This document shows positions 61,699 to 64,000 of a DNA stretch of 64,000 nucleotides, piece by piece. The translations under genes were made by a program, and so were the position numbers. A model generated the notes under the pieces. It made no database searches. It had not been told where the DNA came from and saw only the letters and a list, made by a program, of their open reading frames with translations. Within the stretch, counting starts at the first letter, position 1; every line of letters starts with the position of its first letter. The stretch comes from Ningiella ruwaisensis (GTDB taxonomy: Bacteria > Pseudomonadota > Gammaproteobacteria > Enterobacterales > Alteromonadaceae), in assembly GCF_004798935.1 (NCBI RefSeq), contig NZ_RAHT01000002.1, forward strand, positions 372,001 through 436,000, read 5' to 3'.

Positions 61699-63465
61699 TT
61701 GGCTGGTCGTATTCCACAGGATTTTATTGAAGACCTTGTCGCTCGTGCGGACATCGTGGACATTATTGACAGCCGCGTAAACCTAAAAAAGGCAGGTCGA
61801 AATTATCAGGCCTGCTGCCCCTTCCACAATGAAAAAACGCCGTCATTTTCAGTCGCGCCTGATAAACAGTTCTATTATTGTTTTGGCTGCGGAGCGAAAG
61901 GTAATGTACTCAGTTTTTTAATGGAATTTGACAGACTAGAATTTGTTGAAGCCGTCGAAGAACTCGCCAGTCAGTATAACCTTACGGTTCCTCGAGAAGG
62001 CGGCAGCCAGCCAAGCGGCAGTCCACAAAAAAAGAATGAGCGTGAACAAGACTATCACCTGATGGAAGATGTCACGCGATACTTTCAACACCAGTTAAAA
62101 CATGCCGATAAGGCCGCATCGGTAATTGATTATTTGAAATCACGTGGTTTAAGCGGTGATATCGTCAAAAAGTGGGATATTGGTTATGCGCCAGATAAAT
62201 GGGACGGCGTACTTGCAACCTTTGGCACTGATGAAGCAAAGCAACAAAGACTTTTGGCCTTAAAGCTTATCAATCAAAATGATAATAAGCGTCGATACGA
62301 TTTTTTTCGCGATCGCGTTATGTTTCCCATCCGTGATAAACGAGGCCGCGTCGTTGCTTTCGGAGGACGCATAATTGAAGGGGATGGGCCGAAGTATTTA
62401 AACTCGCCTGAAACCCGCATCTTTCATAAAGGCTATGAGCTTTATGGACTTTATCAAGCTCGCAAAGAAAATAGAAAGCTAAGTCGGATTTTGGTGGTTG
62501 AAGGATACATGGACGTTGTCGCGCTTTCGCAATTTGACATCACTTACGCAGTTGCTGCGCTTGGCACGGCGACCACGCCTGAGCACATTCAGGCCATGTT
62601 TAAGGCAACCAGCGAAATCGTTTGTTGTTACGATGGCGATCGGGCAGGTCGCGATGCGGCATGGCGCGCATTGGAAAATGCGCTTCCTTACTTAAAAGAC
62701 GGCGTCATGATGAAGTTTCTCTTTTTACCTGATGGCGAGGATCCCGATACGATGGTGCGAAAAGTTGGAAAGAAAGCATTTGAAGAGCAGCTTGATAAAG
62801 CCGTTGCCCTATCGACTTTCTTTTTTGACAGTCTTTTGCAAAATCATTCTTTGGGCAGCATAGAGGGGAAAGCCGCATTTAAAGCTGAAGCGATGCCGCT
62901 TATTGAAAAAATTGCAGGTGAGAACCAACGTGATTTGATGCTTGCTGAACTTAATCGTTTTATGGGTAATCAACAAGCTTATGAGCATGAGCAGAATATT
63001 CGAAATGCAAACAAGCAGAAAGCGCCTCCTAAGAGTGATTACAATCGGCCGGCACAAATGGCACTTTCGCCGGTTCGTATGTTGATTAGACTGCTAATGG
63101 ATGAGCCATCACTGGCAAGCGAGCATCCAAAAATCAATATTGCTGCACTGTCTCGTTCCAAGATCAACGGAATTGCAATGCTGGTTGAAGTATATCGATA
63201 TTGTATTGCGCGCCCTAACGCAAATACGTCTACGGTATTAGAATCATTTCGCGAACATCCTCATTTCAGGCACCTAATCAAGTTACTGGAAACTGAAATG
63301 CATCCGAGAATGAATAAGTCAGCAGAGTATGTTGCCTGCTTCAAAAAACTTTTGTCTATGCACTTTGATGCGAGATTAGACGAACTCACCCTAAAGGCCA
63401 ATGCATCCGCAGGTTTAACAGCAGAAGAACAAAAGGAATTAACGACGCTTTTGCAGCGTAAATAG
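61699..63465 (+). CDS. dnaG: DNA primase DnaG
   Basis: A 588-residue enzyme that synthesises RNA primers for replication with DnaB helicase. The N-terminal zinc-binding domain has CCPFHNEKTPSFSV and YYCFGCGAKGNV (the CHC2 Cys/His ligands). The RNA-polymerase core has the TOPRIM motifs (ILVVEGYMDVV, CYDGDRAGRDAAWRALENAL, DGEDPDTMVRKVG) and the basic FGGRIIEGDGPKYLNSPET region. The C-terminal ~150 residues form the helicase-binding domain. The start is TTG (61699-61701) with AGGA nine bases upstream; a non-ATG start is plausible because the N-terminus MAGRIPQDFIEDLVARADIV aligns with other primases. Confidence 0.97.
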   Translation: MAGRIPQDFIEDLVARADIVDIIDSRVNLKKAGRNYQACCPFHNEKTPSFSVAPDKQFYYCFGCGAKGNVLSFLMEFDRLEFVEAVEELASQYNLTVPREGGSQPSGSPQKKNEREQDYHLMEDVTRYFQHQLKHADKAASVIDYLKSRGLSGDIVKKWDIGYAPDKWDGVLATFGTDEAKQQRLLALKLINQNDNKRRYDFFRDRVMFPIRDKRGRVVAFGGRIIEGDGPKYLNSPETRIFHKGYELYGLYQARKENRKLSRILVVEGYMDVVALSQFDITYAVAALGTATTPEHIQAMFKATSEIVCCYDGDRAGRDAAWRALENALPYLKDGVMMKFLFLPDGEDPDTMVRKVGKKAFEEQLDKAVALSTFFFDSLLQNHSLGSIEGKAAFKAEAMPLIEKIAGENQRDLMLAELNRFMGNQQAYEHEQNIRNANKQKAPPKSDYNRPAQMALSPVRMLIRLLMDEPSLASEHPKINIAALSRSKINGIAMLVEVYRYCIARPNANTSTVLESFREHPHFRHLIKLLETEMHPRMNKSAEYVACFKKLLSMHFDARLDELTLKANASAGLTAEEQKELTTLLQRK

Positions 63466-63808
63466 CAGCGAAAATAGCAGAGCAAAAAATAGTAACTTGA
63501 AATCAAAAAGCATGTACACCAAGCTGTACAAAAGCGAAAACAACATAGCGACCTGTCTACTGCCTAATTAATGAACTATTATTAAATAAAGTTGTATCAG
63601 TTAAAACGCGCAGCTTCGCTAAATACTGGAAAAAAACCTTGTTAGTATGCTATACTAACAAATTCGCCGACAACTGGTACTACCAGTAGGGTCAAATCCC
63701 GAACATCCAGTAAATAGTACAGGCGCGAAGATTTCAACATAAGACATACTCTTGAAATTGTCTTATTTGATGCCATAGTTAAGTCCCAATTAACGTGTAA
63801 GGTATATT
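63466..63808 (+). other. dnaG-rpoD intergenic region with two hairpins
   Basis: A stretch of 343 bases. TTGTTAGTA/TACTAACAA (63639-63647 with 63653-63661) and ACTGGT/ACCAGT (63673-63687) form small stems without T-runs. They may process the dnaG-rpoD message or mark promoter boundaries. A possible heat-shock promoter is listed separately. Confidence 0.4.
63751..63778 (+). promoter_or_regulatory. Candidate sigma-32 promoter of rpoD
   Basis: CTTGAAA (63751-63757) is a perfect sigma-32 -35; after 15 nt comes CCATAG (63773-63778), a partial match to the CCCATnT -10. rpoD is heat-inducible from such a promoter in E. coli. The -10 is weak, so this is tentative. Confidence 0.35.
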
Positions 63809-64000
63809 GTGCAGAGTAAGCAGTCCCAAATAAAACTCCTCATTGCCAAAGGCAAAGAGCAAGGTTATTTAACGTTTTCTGAAGTTAATGACCATCTTCC
63901 TGCTGATATTGTAGATTCAGATCAGATTGAAGACATCATCCGCATGATCAATGACATGGGGATACAGGTGTTTGAATCCGCACCTGATTCTGATGAATTA
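63809..64000 (+). CDS. rpoD: RNA polymerase sigma factor RpoD, N-terminal part (runs off the window end)
   Basis: The first 64 codons of the housekeeping sigma-70 factor. The frame begins at GTG (63809-63811), with AAGG at 63799-63802. The peptide QSQIKLLIAKGKEQGYLTFS followed by EVNDHLPADIVDSDQIEDII matches the region 1.1 of gammaproteobacterial RpoD closely. It is the last gene of the macromolecular synthesis block. The remaining ~550 residues lie beyond the window. Confidence 0.97.
   Translation, partial: MQSKQSQIKLLIAKGKEQGYLTFSEVNDHLPADIVDSDQIEDIIRMINDMGIQVFESAPDSDEL

Overview
The window reads as a contiguous piece of a marine gammaproteobacterial chromosome, most like the Alteromonadaceae (Alteromonas, Glaciecola, Aestuariibacter and relatives). 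This rests on the rpsU-yqeY-dnaG-rpoD block with RpoD and RpoS21-type sequences close to enteric ones, three large TonB-dependent receptors, a Vibrio/Alteromonas-style TtpC-ExbB-ExbD-TonB operon, a CrbS/CrbR-type acetate system, and moderate GC with ordinary gammaproteobacterial start sites. It is chromosomal core with accessory islands. I see no rRNA, tRNA, prophage, insertion sequence or CRISPR array.

Layout. 1-5 kb: two TonB-dependent receptors, the first cut by the window edge. 5-7 kb: a uridine-kinase-like gene overlapping a NupC nucleoside transporter. 7-15 kb: a 2OG-Fe(II) oxygenase, a membrane diguanylate cyclase, an unrecognised 474-residue protein, a lipoprotein with TPRs, a 72-residue protein, a DnaQ-like exonuclease and a CNB-CBS-nucleotidyltransferase protein. 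15-29.5 kb: an acetate module with a DUF4212 protein and ActP-like symporter, the transporter-fused hybrid kinase CrbS, regulator CrbR, an RND efflux pump, acetyl-CoA synthetase and a DcaP-like porin. 29.6-38 kb: a Na/phosphate transporter, an aldo/keto reductase, a histone-deacetylase-family protein coupled to an acetyl-CoA hydrolase-GNAT fusion, and a TolB-like/TPR protein. 38-43.5 kb: the DUF3450-TtpC-ExbB-ExbD-TonB-TPR operon. 43.7-53.5 kb: an orphan outer-membrane-like protein, a TonB receptor with an upstream duplicated beta-helix lipoprotein, and phoB-phoR-pstS. 53.7-60.5 kb: rdgC, an HDOD protein, hinT, uppP-folK-folB, plsY, tsaD and a PEP-CTERM-like gene. 60.8-64 kb: rpsU, yqeY, dnaG and the start of rpoD.

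Two regulatory themes tie distant genes together. First, five minus-strand promoters carry a 7-4-7 PHO box followed after exactly 10 nt by a -10-like hexamer: the Oar-like receptor, the Na/Pi transporter, the TonB operon, the lipoprotein-receptor pair and phoB itself. This suggests that phosphate starvation switches on outer-membrane receptors, their energy-transducing machine, an inner-membrane phosphate importer and the regulator together. Second, a 23-bp motif (18/23 identical) is shared by the acs promoter and the intergenic region between the symporter operon and crbS, and a shorter copy faces the porin gene. It is a candidate CrbR operator for an acetate-scavenging circuit. The deacetylase/GNAT operon could add post-translational control of acetyl-CoA synthetase.

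Non-coding structure is also notable. There are two ~120-bp elements with different long inverted arms but the same kind of GGATGG mini-hairpin core, a 34-bp tandem repeat, and a repeat of the form AAGGAGGT-hairpin-TGACGAnTCTTCGTAG on both sides of the deacetylase operon. All functional assignments come from reading the sequence and remembered family features; no database search was possible.
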